Shown one piece after another: positions 33,816-45,296 of a DNA stretch of 64,000 nt. This stretch comes from Cristatella mucedo (taxonomy: Eukaryota; Bryozoa; Phylactolaemata; Cristatellidae). A program made the translations under genes and the position numbers. The DNA is taken from positions 907,001 through 971,000 of the forward strand of contig WPIO01000091.1 of assembly GCA_009760855.2 (NCBI GenBank), written 5' to 3'. Position 1 is the stretch's first letter. The number at the start of each line of letters is the position of its first letter. The notes beneath the pieces were generated by a model. It saw only the letters and a program-made list of their open reading frames with translations. It ran no database searches and had not been told where the DNA came from.

Positions 33816-33889
33816 CTAAAAAAGCACACATCTGCATGACAAAGCATGATCAGCACTCATTTGCTATATATGTGCAAGTGACGCGCGTG

Positions 33890-33916
33890 CGCTCGCGCGC
33901 GCACACACACACACAC
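33890..33916. repeat. (CG/CA)n short alternating tract
   Basis: Alternating purine-pyrimidine GCGCGCGC then (CA)8 and GTGTA, potentially Z-DNA forming, between exons 14 and 15. Confidence 0.85.
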
Positions 33917-33976
33917 GTGTACAGGCGTGAGCACATACATATTTAAATCGAGGAAGGGAAAAAGAGAGCAAGAGGA

Positions 33977-33980
<4 letters not shown>

Positions 33981-34058
<78 letters not shown>

Positions 34059-34069
34059 AGGAGAGAGAA
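33981..34069. repeat. (GT)n-(GA)n compound microsatellite
   Basis: About 32 GT units followed by a GA-rich tract. In the UNC80 transcript (minus strand) it is a (CU)n-(AC)n repeat 250 nt downstream of exon 14. Confidence 0.97.
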
Positions 34070-34318
34070 GAAAGGAGACGGACGAAATAATACACAATCA
34101 CGGATGACGAACGGCTCTACTTGCACTTGGCCAACACTTCCCTCAAAGCTTTCCCTAAAAAAAAGAGTCGATCTACGAAAAGATACAATATACACAAAAG
34201 ATAATAGCTCTATAAGGTCAGCGTCTTTGACTGCTAGGAATCCTTCGGTTGCAGGCCTATTGCTTAGTCTTTGATTATGCACCCTGTGATGACCCGACCA
34301 TTTCTGGGGTGTACCTAC

Positions 34319-34396
34319 CTGGGCTGATGACGTATGTTTAAGAATCGAAAACGTCAACAGAATTCTCCCTATCTCCACAAACTTCAGATCCAGCGC
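34319..34396 (-). CDS. UNC80: UNC80 window exon 14 (26 codons, skippable in frame)
   Basis: 78 nt, phase 0 to 0 (acceptor TTCTGCAG, donor GTAGGT). It encodes ALDLKFVEIGRILLTFSILK then HTSSAQ. The family has a matching EEVGRVLF helix here. The exon is an exact multiple of three and is flanked by a (GT)n tract at 33981 and an (AC)n tract at 34757, which are complementary; see findings. Confidence 0.92.
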
Positions 34397-34756
34397 CTGC
34401 AGAATAGAAAGCAGTAGCATCATAGCAGATGGACAGGTTCATACAGTAGATGAGTTGTATGCAGTTCATCAAATCAGTGATCAACTGAAGTCAACTACAA
34501 CATAGTGTCTTCGACTATGGACCACATACAACTAGCATTAGAGTAACCCTGCTCTGCTGGCTTAAAACGTGCGCCTTTGGGTTTCACAGCAAAATGCACC
34601 ACTTTTACTCATGCATGTCATTAGCACATCGTGGCTTGCTAGGTTGTACTGAAGTCTAGCATCGGAACTGCAGTTGAGCCCGGTCGTCGAGGCGTTACAG
34701 GCATTCCTACTTTAAGAAACAACTCTAACCAAAAGAGCTCTACCAAGAAATCATGC

Positions 34757-34768
34757 TCACACACACTG

Positions 34769-34806
<38 letters not shown>

Positions 34807-34824
34807 GAGCGAGCGAGCACAAAT

Positions 34825-34879
<55 letters not shown>

Positions 34880-34943
34880 CGTGCACACACACGCACACAC
34901 ACATACACATACACAAACGCACACACACATACACACACACACC
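34757..34943. repeat. (AC)n compound microsatellite
   Basis: Three AC blocks of about 17, 26 and 28 units, broken by GCGAGCGAGCGAGC and GAGCGTGC. In the UNC80 transcript it is (GU)n, about 360 nt upstream of exon 14. It directly abuts the LINE copy starting at 34948. Confidence 0.97.
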
Positions 34944-34947
34944 ACAC

Positions 34948-35816
34948 CAGCTCGAAATCTAGGTGTCATGTTCCAAAGCGACCTCTCGTTAGACGACTAT
35001 ATCAGCTCCACAGTCAAATCCGCCTATTTTCAGCTTCATAACATTGCTAAAATTCAGGCTTGTTTAGATAAAGATACCACGTCCAAGTTGGTCCATGCAT
35101 TCGTGACCTCCGTCTTGACTTCTGCAACTCACTGCTTACTGGCCTACCAGCATGTGCGATCAGGCGATTGCAGCTGGTGCAAAACTCTGCAGCTAGGCTT
35201 GTCTGTCGTGAGCGTCACAGTTGCCACATTACTCCACTTCTCGCCGACATGCACTGGCTACCAGTCAAGCAACGGATTGACTTCAAGGTTTTGTCGCTCA
35301 CTTTTAGGTCTCTTCATTCTATGGCTCCAGCCTATCTTTCAGATATACTACCCCATCAGGCCAAGCATCGTACCACTCGCTTTTCGGAATCCAACAGTCT
35401 AGAAATACCTCGTACAAACCTTAAATCCTTTGGAGACCGTTCATTTAGCTCGTATGCTCCCAAAGCCTGGAACTCCCTCCCGACCTGCATCAGAACATCC
35501 CCTGACCTGACCACATTTAAAAGAAACTTAAAAACACACCTATTTAGGACAGCATTTAGTGGGTCCCTGTGATTTGTCCTTGATGTGCTTATGCGTGCTG
35601 ACACTGTGCATGCTGCCACTAACCACATTTGCATGCTGACCCTGTGCATGTCACCCCTAACCATATTATTCATTTTGTTTGTTTTTCAAGCATGATTTTA
35701 ATTACCATTCAATTGCATTTCACTTTACAGCAAATGTAAAGCGCCTAGAAAGAGATTAGGTTCTCTGAGGGAGCTTTATCAAGTGAATTATTATTATTAT
35801 TATTATTATACCATAA
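34948..35816 (+). mobile_element. LINE family A copy, 3' third, well preserved
   Basis: From ARNLGVMFQSDLSLDDYISS through QNSAARLVCRERHSCHITPL, ADMHWLPVKQRIDFKVLSLT, and the LKSFGDRSFSSYAPKAWNSL end, then the 3' UTR with hairpin AAAGCGCC / GGGAGCTTTA and (ATT)n to 35812. One frameshift separates the two coding halves. It lies in UNC80 intron 13. Confidence 0.92.
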
Positions 35817-36264
35817 GACAGTAACAAGCAAGAGAAGCATATGTAGCACACTACAGCGATCGAAGGGTTCAGCCTACTTCACCTGCACCAAAAAGCAACC
35901 CCCCTTCCTTCACCTGAGCAGCTCAGCCGCCATGCAAATATTCTCTTCTTTTCACTCCAGTCAAAAAAGTCTCGCGAGACTTGTGGCCTTTTGAAGCAGC
36001 CACTCGCTAGCAGGCTTGGGCTTCACCAGTATTTGTTTCTTGTCGACAAGGATTATCATCGCTATGAGGGCCGGGTTTTTGGCCCAAAGACTTTGATGAG
36101 AGGCTGCTAAAGCACACTTTTAACTCTCTGGTTCCAATCCTCCCGTCTCACAACTCTCACTCACTCCTCGTGCCTCCTAGTGCCCACCGTTGAGAAGCAG
36201 CTGTATTCAAAAGCAATGTCAAACATGCGTGAAGCTTCACGACCAAGTTGGCCACCCTTTTTAA

Positions 36265-36665
36265 ACTCTTATCGTTTAGCCATGCCTCGAACGAACCTGA
36301 AATCCTTAGGAATCTGTGCCTTTAGTTTGTATGCTCTCAAAGCATGGAACTGACTGCTGTCTGACGTCACGATATCCCTGACTTGACAAAATTTAAAAAG
36401 AAGCTAAAGATGCACATACTTTTAACAGTATTTGATGGGCCCGTGTGACTTGTTCTTTGTGTTCTTATGCATGCTGACATTGTGCATGCTACCACTAACC
36501 ACAATATGCATGTTGACACTGTGAATGTCCAAGTAAGAAATATTAGATTAACTCAGAATTACCCACGACTATGCTCCCTTTACGACATATGCAAAGTGCC
36601 TAAATTGAAGTTAAGTTCTCCAAGGGCCCTATGCGAATGTAGTATTATTATCATTATTATATCAT
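36265..36665 (+). mobile_element. LINE family A copy, old
   Basis: Decayed codons for LAMPRTNLKSLG and SLTKFKKKLKMHIL, then the 3' UTR and a weakened tail (AAAGTGCCTAAATTGAAGTT / TCTCCAAGGGCCC) with ATT-rich end. Confidence 0.75.
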
Positions 36666-36779
36666 TATACATGCCAAGGATCCGAAGCTGCCGGGCTGCT
36701 CTAGAATAAGGGACCAAGTAACAGAAAAAAACAGAGAGAAACAGTCCGACCGTTCCATCTGCTACCACTGGGCTCGGTC

Positions 36780-37270
36780 GGTTTGGCTTCCTACCGACTG
36801 ACCAGGGCAGCCGAGAGCAGTCGCTCTTGGTGGAGAGAGTCGCATTTGACGAGGCTACTTAGCTCACGTCACGGACAACAAGGTACACGGTCCTCGACCT
36901 GCAGCAACGCCTTCAGCAGCATCGTTGCCCAAGTCGCTTCTAGCGATTCAGCAGCGGCGCAGCAGCCTGGACGAGGCGATCTGCCGGCTCGAGCCGAGGT
37001 CTCCACACGAGCTGCCGCCGGCTCGAGCTTGTAGTGAACGGCAGCAGACTGCTGGATTGTGCAACCAGCACCTCACACATGTGAGCCGGCAACACACTGT
37101 CACCTGTTTCCTTCGAACCGGTGATTGAGTCTTGATAACCGGATCATCGGCCGCCAATGTGCTGGCTCCCCACCCCCATGCAGGGCCACCGGTGTGGCCC
37201 TGCATGTGCACCTCATGGTGGACGACTTGGCTCACTTCGATGAGTCGGCCGAGGGCTGCAGCCAAATGCA
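36780..37270. other. GC-rich segment with open frames on both strands
   Basis: About 500 bp of unusually GC-rich DNA. Plus-strand frames read RSSLDEAICRLEPRSPHELP and the minus strand has a 107-codon frame. Neither matches a family I know, and the UNC80 exon chain needs nothing here. It contains a perfect 13-bp inverted repeat at 37177-37206. It may be a remnant of another element. Confidence 0.3.
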
Positions 37271-37294
37271 TCGGCTGTAAGACGCCATTTTTGC

Positions 37295-37452
37295 CTCGCT
37301 GGTTTGGGCCAGTAATTAAGGCACTCGCTTTGAACCAAGGTCATAAGGAATGTATTTGATGACCAAGTATGTTAGCTTGAGCCCCATGGCATATGTGAAG
37401 TGCCTGAATAGAGGTAAAGTTCTCTTGGGGTGCTATACCAAGGAATTATATA
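37295..37452 (+). repeat. SINE-2 copy, plus orientation, diverged
   Basis: Head remnant (GGGCCAGTAATTAAGGCACTCG), then CATATGTGAAGTGCCTGAATAG and AGTTCTCTTGGGGTGCTATAC, the tail hairpin, ending in GAATTATATA. Confidence 0.75.
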
Positions 37453-37960
37453 TTTTTAATTTTTGCCCTTGGCCAATTATTATGGCCTGAAAATTTTCTT
37501 CGTAGCCTGCCATTATCAGCCAAACGGCCAGACCTGGCAAGCACTCGGCGGCTGCGGTGACAAGCACCGCCCTGGCAAGACCTGCTTTGCTCTGGTCACG
37601 GGGGGGGGGAGCGCCAGAGCATCCACGACTTCCTCATCCAGAGTCCTACGACACGTTCGTGCTGGCTACAACGGATACCACTGAAGCACATGAACAGTTT
37701 GAGCGACTCACAGCAGCGCAAAGTGAACTCACAGAAGCCTGACGGAGGCGGCAAGGTCGGACCCCAGCTGTTCATTAGCAAGTCGTTTGCCACGAACCGT
37801 ATGTGCTCCCCCATACCGTCTGATCATCACAGCTGCAGATGCCGACTAGCTGCCGCTACCAGCTCAAGAAAGAGCACGATGCAGTCACACCTCAGCCTGC
37901 CCCCCCCCCCCGAGCAACCGATTGCCTACATGTGAACAATTTGCAGCGGCCATGTCTCAC

Positions 37961-38082
37961 CTGCTTCTGCTGGCGGGCAAAGGCGACATCGGGGTTAATC
38001 TGCAAGAGTCGTAGCTGCGGAACGTGTGTACGACGGAAAACGTAGAAGTCCCGTACATAGTTTTGCTTGTCGTGAATTTGCC
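37961..38082 (-). CDS. UNC80: UNC80 window exon 13, YVRDFY motif
   Basis: 122 nt, entered with 2 nt and left in phase 0 (acceptor TTGTGCAG, donor GTGAGA). It encodes QIHDKQNYVRDFYVFRRTHV, PQLRLLQINPDVAF and ARQQKQ. The YVRD.Y.FRR...PQL.L....P motif is strongly conserved in UNC80. Confidence 0.94.
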
Positions 38083-38903
38083 CTGCACAAGATGGCGGCA
38101 AGATAGCGGCAGCAGACGATGCAGCACGCTAAGCGGGTTACCACGTTAAGCGGCATACTCTAGCTGTGCAAAAAGCAAGTGCGTGTTTTTAAATGCTTCC
38201 AAGTTATGGAAAAAGAGAAGTAATGTACAAGCCGTTCTATTTCTGTTCGAAAATGCTACAAAGTATTGGCAGCTGTTACTGTAAGGAAGTTGCAGAATTG
38301 CCAAAACGACGAGGAGTCTTTTTTACGAAGAGGGCAGAGGAGGCCAAGAACGAATGGACATGGCAAGCAAGGTCTCAAGACCTTCGAACCCCCTCCCATT
38401 TCTGCTAGGCAGTGCATTCGCAGCAGTGTTACATAAACATTCGGCTTATCGTGACATAAAACAGTACTTCATTGCAGAGGTCCCAGAGTTATGACTGATG
38501 ACAAATCTGCCATCCTGCAAAAAACCATGTTAAGTGCTCTCTGACTTTCTATGCACTACAGTGGACACACAAACTGCCAACGTCAGATCAGACAGGACGA
38601 ACGGCTACGGTAGCGCGGTAGACACCGGGTGCACACGTGACCTGCCGGCCTAAGAGTAAAACTCAGAATTAAAGGAGCGTTTGCACCTGGCACAGAAAAT
38701 GCCAGCACCAGTGTTTTCTATGGAATAACTTCTTGCTGCTCAATCCACCGGTAATTTCAGCTCCTGTGTGAGCAAATGCAATTATATCACCATCCTTGTA
38801 ACATGCCAATTTTTGCAGTAACGAGGTCAATGAATTTGCAGGCACATGCGTAAAACACACGATGTTCAGAGAGTGCAGCTCATGGCTAGCACACCATCTT
38901 TAC

Positions 38904-38997
38904 CCGACTTGATGTCGATCAGGTAGTAGTGACTCTGATCCTCTGTCACGTTGAAGTAGTCAAGACTCTCATTCAAAATTTGAAGAAATTGTGTGTC
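38904..38997 (-). CDS. UNC80: UNC80 window exon 12
   Basis: 94 nt, phase 0 to 1 (acceptor TGCTTAG, donor GTAAAG). It encodes DTQFLQILNESLDYFNVTED and QSHYYLIDIKS. It follows the VHE end of exon 11 exactly as in the family (VHEDTQF). The Gly completed across the next junction gives KSGQIHDKQNYVRD. Confidence 0.93.
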
Positions 38998-39117
38998 CTA
39001 AGCAAGAGAAAATACCACAAGGTCAATCTTTGTTATTCTTGCGGGCAGTGAAGCACTAGGCAGTTTGTGGGAATAATTGCATAACTTGCAGTCCCAAACA
39101 AAGCCGTTGAACCTCAC

Positions 39118-39216
39118 CTCGTGGACGACGAACTGCTGAGGCGGCAACGTCTGATCAGGACCGTGCACTATAATCTTCTTGGTACATGGAAGATGAGCCG
39201 TGACCATTAGATCGGG
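39118..39216 (-). CDS. UNC80: UNC80 window exon 11
   Basis: 99 nt, 33 codons, phase 0 to 0 (acceptor ATTGCAG, donor GTGAGG). It encodes PDLMVTAHLPCTKKIIVHGP then a short loop and PQQFVVHE. The LVTA..P..K..VVHG pattern followed by P.Q..VHE is nearly diagnostic for UNC80. Confidence 0.94.
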
Positions 39217-39474
39217 CTGCAATATAAATTAACTACTAGCTGATTTAAGAGCCTCATAAAGTATAATGCCAGCTGTCTTTTCCTCGTGATAAATAACTAA
39301 TATACATTCATCAAAACAGGGAATAGTTAGTTTTAGGCCTATGTTATGTCAACTCCTTCGTACAAGGCCTCTCGTCCGCTAGCTCAGCATAAATACCATG
39401 TGCTCCCACAACGTTAAGATATTTAAGTATACACAGCTGGTCATAGAATAACAAACGCTAACCAAAACTGCTTA

Positions 39475-39648
39475 GAGCCGTGATGGCACACTAGGTAAGG
39501 CGGTTGCTTTCACGACCTCGGTCCCGAGGTCGTGGGTTCGATTCCTGCGGTGGGCGATCCTTTATCGCCACTGAGAGCGGTGGTGATAGCCGTAAAGGCT
39601 CTTCTGTCGCTATACAAAAAGAGGCTGTTTAATCAGCTAGTATTTATC
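39475..39648 (+). repeat. SINE-1 copy, best-preserved example
   Basis: Plus orientation, near consensus. The 5' tRNA-like head has an A-box-like TGGCACACTAGG, the palindrome CACGACCTCGG-TC-CCGAGGTCGTG, and the B box GGTTCGATTCC. The body (GGCGATCCTTTATCGCC, AGCCGTAAAGGCT, each a small hairpin) and the tail ATACAAAAAGAGGCTG-TTAATCAGCTAGT follow. Pol III transcription is expected for the family. It lies in UNC80 intron 10, otherwise featureless. Confidence 0.9.
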
Positions 39649-40954
39649 TCATGTCCGTGGAAGGCCTAACTATGTTCTGTGCTGGGATATGGCAATAGAA
39701 TGCACGAAATAGCTTGGTAAACCCAGGTCACTGCTTCAAAAGCTTATTTTGCATAGCCTGCCCCAGTTTGGGCTAGCGGTTAAGGTCTAACATTCTCGAC
39801 GTTGATAGCCCGGGTTCTAATTCAACTAACGTACTCGAATCTACCTAGTTAGGACAGTGTGTAACCAACAAAGTTCTATCAAAAGGGAGGCCCGCAGGCT
39901 CTGCAGAATTTAATCTTTCTTCTCTGGATAAGGCAATCAGTTTTTTGTGGCCAATTGACCCACGGATTGTCTATTCCAAGAAGTGAAAGAATAGAATGAA
40001 ATGACAGTTTCAGTCAACAAGTAAGTCAGTAACTCCTGATTACAGTATATAGGCAAGAAATCTGTCTCAAATTGGCCTTTCAGCCAAACCACGCACACTA
40101 ACTAACAAATAGGCAACACCAGCCAAGATATTAGTTTTTAACGTTTACAAGGGTTGTTTTGTTGCAACGGCTACCTGCAGATGGGAGAATGCAGCTCAAA
40201 AGAACTCATGCCAAAAGCAAACCTATGCTGCCAACCTAATGTTTCAGTTAATCAGACAAATGCTTGAAATGAAATGCTGCAGCAGCTCTAAATCTTGGCA
40301 ATTAGGGGAGATAATTTTCATTAAATAAGAACATTTTTCATTCTAACATATACTACTAAAAGCAGTGCATTGTAAATTGTCGTCTTTGTTAACGGTTGCA
40401 AGCAGTTGAATGCAGTACCAGAGACTGAGTAACTAAACCGAGTTACATTCCAGATGATCCAGAGTATTTCAGGCGATCCAGAGAAGCACTTTACCTTATG
40501 CACAGCTGCCAGCATTAAAGCAGACAATGTAATGATAAGAGGTAGATAAAAATCAGGTGAAAAACTTCCCCTAGTCTTGCCACTGCTTGGCACACGAAAA
40601 CTGAGCTAAATTTGGAATGATTGTGACTTCCAGGGGCTCATGCACTTCAAAATTAACGTGTGACAACTGTCAAAAAAGTCGATAGTATATTTTGATGATG
40701 GATAGTGGTACTGAGGTGTGTATTTGATGACCATAGCAGCCATGCAAAGATACCTCATTATACGTAAAGATTGACCAATTGCTCAACGGAGCACTCAATG
40801 ACAGTCGGTGAGCTAAAAGTCACTGACTGGCCAAAAAAGAAATGAAAAAGAAAGGCAACTTAGGCAGAAAGCGGAACTTAAACGCTTCACCGAGGTGAGG
40901 TACAATGAGATGAGTACATCGATAGAGAGTGTCATGAATGGCTCAGTTCCTCAC

Positions 40955-41107
40955 CTCACTTTGCACTTTCTTTAATGTCGATTTGAGATTTTTAAAGCTC
41001 AGGCCGTGCACGCTGGGTACAAGCTGCCAAAGGATGGATAGAGCTTTGCAGGTGGCACTCTGGCTGACGTCGTGAGGAAAACGGTCGCAAAAGAGCACGT
41101 AGCCAAT
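40955..41107 (-). CDS. UNC80: UNC80 window exon 10
   Basis: 153 nt, phase 0 to 0 (acceptor GCTTACAG, donor GTGAGG). It encodes IGYVLFCDRFPHD, then KALSILWQLVPSVHGLSFKN and LKSTLKKVQSE. The W.LV..V.GL.FK.LK.T.KK.Q pattern matches the family closely. It lies on the far side of the 6-kb intron that holds the MULE relic. Confidence 0.93.
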
Positions 41108-42639
41108 CTGTAAGCAAATCAGCCCAGCACAGATGCAGCCGCATAGTGGATCTCTAGAGCAGAGCCGACATTCATATATCAAATAATATGCAAGATCCAA
41201 CTGACTACTAGCATGGAAACAGTATGCCTGCATTCAATGGTGCTAGGCACTAGATAGAGTACTTTAAATTGCAATTGCAGTTGCATAGGCAGCTGGAGAC
41301 AGTTATGCAGTGATGCCCTGGGTGGGTGCCTCTCGGGTGGTTTGGCCTACAGCAGCCGAAAGACTCAGCAAAGGAAGCCTTGGTTTCTTCAGTCCATGTG
41401 AAAGCATATCACCTGCAGTTCGTGAAGATGCTTTATCAATTGATCTACCCAGGGCATCCAGCTTTCTTGAAGTAGAACCAGGCGATAGCATTTCAATAGC
41501 GTATCAAATTGTTACCGAGATAATGACTGCACGTCCATTTAGCACTGGCAGAGTAGCTTGTGTATGATCCGGAGTTCTTATGAGCATCGAACATGAAAAC
41601 GGGTGCAGTTAAAGCCTGCTTGAAGCATGTCTGCTTTTTTTACCACATTACCTAAGCGGTTATGTAAGGGTCCGTAAATACGGAAAGCCCACACGAAGTA
41701 ATAGACGAGGTCAAGGATGTGTGTCCAGTATTTCATTCTGTTTTGCAGCCGCTCACTCTCCCTCTAGTACTGAAGCAAATCGCTGTAACATTGTGGTCAT
41801 CTGCTTGGCAGTAACTCCAGTGGCCGCTCTTCAAGTGAGCGTGTGGCACGCATGCCCAACGTGCAATGAAACCCCAATGGTGCGTGATGTGATTTTGACG
41901 ATATCATGACCTGTTTTCAGTAACTGGGACCTGGCTGAAATCGACAAACTTCAAGCTCATAACCCACACCATCCCTGCAAACTTATATTTCTCCTATACC
42001 AAGGTCAATACAAGCTGGCGATAGAGTAGCCGCTGATGCTTGTTCATCTCTCAATTGCTACAGCCTTTGCAGTTCCTTCGAAGCAGTCTTACGAATTTCT
42101 TGCATCGAGTCCATCCACAGGCAAGCTGCCAATGATGGCAGTAATCTTCTCCCCAGGTGCCACGTCTTGCTAAATTTCAGATATTTCAGCTCTAATTTTG
42201 GTTCCGTGCTCTACAAATCGTCACTCCCTCATATCGAGTGAATTTAATATCCATTTCGACGACTTAGAAAATCCCTCATATGCCAAATATCATATATTGG
42301 CTGATTCATTTTTTCACGTGGCTCATATGCATGATCCTCTCAGAACAAAGAGCACACACTCGAGCAAATCTGATCCGGCAATTTCATGCTGATAGCTCAT
42401 ATTTTTGTAAGTTCTGCACATCTGACCACATACTGATGATCTCAGTTTGAAGTACTTAGACCCATCGGTATCAACAATTATCTGTGAATCGTGAAACTTT
42501 CAGACCCTATATATTGATGTCGTCCCCCAAAAAATACATTAGTCCTGCCCAATCCCACGTCCGACTTGCACTCGCTTTCGTGGGGAAATGCTACAACTCG
42601 GTAAATCTCCTAAAGCGTCTGTGTGCAATTTGAGTCTGA

Positions 42640-43262
42640 TGTCCCACAGTGGACTTTCACTAAATGACCACATCGGCTCAGCAGTCAAGTTTGGCTACTT
42701 TCAGCTACGTACCATTGCAAAAAACTTGGGCCTGCTTAGACAGGTATCCCATATCCGAGTTGGTACAAGCATTTGTGACAGCCTGTCTTGGCTTCCGGAA
42801 ATCACTACGTTCAGGTCCTCTTGCCTGTGCAATAAGATGTGCAGCTAAGCTTTGCTGAAGTGAGCATCTCAATAGCCATATTGTAATGGCTCGTCACCAA
42901 CTCACATATACTTCCCATACAGCAGCTTAATAAAGCTAAAGCTTAAGCTTATCGACTTAACGAGTCTGCAACTGAATTTTAAATTCCTTTTTTATCTAGC
43001 TCTGGTCTACCTAGTTAAAAGCTAAGTCCTAATCGAGCTTTGCATCTTAGTGCCAGCTCTTTTGACCATGCCGATTAGCTTTTGACTCAGTTGCATCGAA
43101 CCAGCATAAAATGTTTTGGATACAGTGCCTTAAGTTTTTATATTCCAAGCCTGAAACTCAATCCCGGTTGACTTCACAATGCCGCCTAACTTTAGGACGT
43201 TGAAAAAGAACCTAAAAATGCACCTGTTTGAGGCAGCATTTACTCAGTCCTTATGAATTTTC
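42640..43262 (+). mobile_element. LINE family A copy, old and decayed
   Basis: Traces of SGLSLNDHIGSAVKFGYFQL, later codons and the motif FKKNLKMHLF near 43200-43235 are visible among many frameshifts. The tail hairpin is missing. Confidence 0.7.
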
Positions 43263-43599
43263 CTGTGTGTTATAATTCGCACCGACACGTATTACAACAA
43301 ACTAATGGCGCCGTAAGAAAAGAGTGGGAGGCAAAAGCGAGCAAGACAAAAGCACGTCGACAAAAGTGGCCATCCATATTTTAGAAGAGAATAGAGAATT
43401 TTTATATGGCCTCTTTTTAATCTTTTTAGCAAGCAGCCAGCCTGCTCGGTTGCGAGTGATGCGACAGGCAAAGGCTGTGGCACCGGTAAATTGATTTACG
43501 ATGGGGGAGTCACAGAGAGGCGACACATGATGCTAGATCATTGGGGAGTGGGACGCCGGCCTATGCGAATCACCATGAAGGCTCCGTGAGAGCTGTGTC

Positions 43600-44990
43600 A
43601 AAATATACGAGGTATTCACCGCTGCTAAACGCAGCCTTTTATTCCTGGAGAAAACCATATCTCAGAGGCAAAAATATCCTCTTTATCACGATGGATACGG
43701 ACTACGTGGAGATATAATTCTTAAAGATGGAAGCATTTCATGGAGGTGTTTCACAAAATATTGTTCCGGGCGTACTAAAGTCGATGATACTGGTGATGTT
43801 GTGACGGAGCACAACCATACATCACATCCCTATCAATACGAAGCAAAACTTCTATTATAGAAATTCATCGGCGAGCCATGACCACCACAGAGAAACCTCG
43901 ACAAATCATCGAACAGGGCGAAGCTGAAATTCCATTGGATGCATCCAGTTATCTTCCGGAATATACAGCTTTTCAACGAACCATTCAATGACCACGAAAG
44001 TGACACACTATTCTAAATGATCCAGTGAATTCTCTTGCTGATATCACCATTCCAGATCTGCTTAAATAAACAACGAGAAAAAAGAACTTTGCTGTGGGAT
44101 TCTGGTGAAGCGGGTGCAAAAGGAATCTGACATTAGGCTCTATGGCAAATCTGGATCTTCTTTAACAGCACGATCCTTGGATGTTTGTAGACGAAACATT
44201 CAACGTTGCGCCAATGATCTTCTGTCAAGTTTTTACAAATACAAGTATTGATCAATGGTTAAGCTTATCATCTCGTCTAGATCTTACTGCCAGACAAATC
44301 TCAAGAATGATATGAACGTGTCCTGCGAAAGCTGCTCGAATTGAAACCAACTCTGAATCCGGTATCATGTAAGATTTTGAGATAGCCAGTCAGAATGCCT
44401 GTTCAACCAATTTCCTTGGAGCAAAGCTAGTTGGATGCTTATTTCATCTGGGATATAATCTTTGACACTAGGTTCAAGGTTCCAATCTTGTAACAGCATA
44501 CCGCGACGACCAAAATCTGCGACCGCACGTCAAAATGATGTAAGCTCTAAGCTATGTTTCTGTAGTTGACGTTCTTGCTAATTTCGACGAATTGACCGAC
44601 GAATGCCCTCCTCTAATGGCACCATTGATCAACTACTCGGAAGACATTTACATTAGTAGACAACGAAGATATCGGCTTGCAAATTTATGGTTTCCATTGC
44701 TACTGTGGAACGTTCGTTCATCGACACTCTACCAAGCACCAACAACTCTGTCGAGTCCTGATATCGATCTTTCAACAGACGATCGATTGCTAACACCAGT
44801 ACGTCTAAAAACTGGGTGACCACGTCCGCCAGGAATAGAATCGCTACGAATTAAAGATCGAGATGTTTCGTTCAGGAATCAGACATCCAGAAGCGTCCAA
44901 GTGGAAATTCGTTCGCCTTAGTCGATGCCAGGAGGGGTTGATACCAACATATATAGAACAGTCCTAGCGGGAGACTACCTTCGATGAATC
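43600..44990 (+). pseudogene. MULE transposase relic with FLYWCH zinc finger
   Basis: Plus strand, opposite to UNC80. The first part (43628-43860) is an open frame with a FLYWCH-type zinc finger: YHDGYGLRGD, SWRCFTKYCSGR and a final HNHTSH supply the Tyr, Trp, Cys, Cys, His and His expected of this fold. Downstream pieces in shifting frames match Mutator-like transposases of animals: KPRQIIEQGEAEIPLDASSY, FVDETFNVAPMIFCQVFT (the catalytic Asp-Glu region), then LVGCLFHLG, LVTAYRDDQNLRPHVKMM and NFDELTDECPPLMAPLINY. Frameshifts and stops make it non-functional. I could not define terminal inverted repeats or target-site duplications. Confidence 0.85.
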
Positions 44991-45296
44991 GCACATAACC
45001 TGAGCACCAAATTATAAAATAGCCTAACATTATTAGGCTCTATTAACTCTTTCTGTATAACTAGACCATTTCAAAATATATCTAAAGGCTGGCATAGATT
45101 ATAATCTGATACGAGTTATACTATGCATCTATTTTTTTTCTAATAAAATACTCTACGAATATCTTTTTAAACCAGCATTCCTTACAATTACTTTTGAGCA
45201 TATTTGAGTGCTTATGTCGTTGGGCACTTTTTTCGGCAAGCATATGTGCTGGGCACTTTTGTCCAGCGAATTTATGTCGGATTTACCAAATTAATT

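Noticed and set aside
34639-34969. Val/Cys and Thr/His repeat ORFs
   Set aside because: They are translations of the (AC)n microsatellite. The same applies to 33857-34423 and 1012-1263.
39475-39560. A functional tRNA gene, suggested by A and B boxes
   Set aside because: The head cannot fold into a proper cloverleaf with the 11-bp palindrome, and the same unit recurs with a fixed body and tail. It is a SINE.
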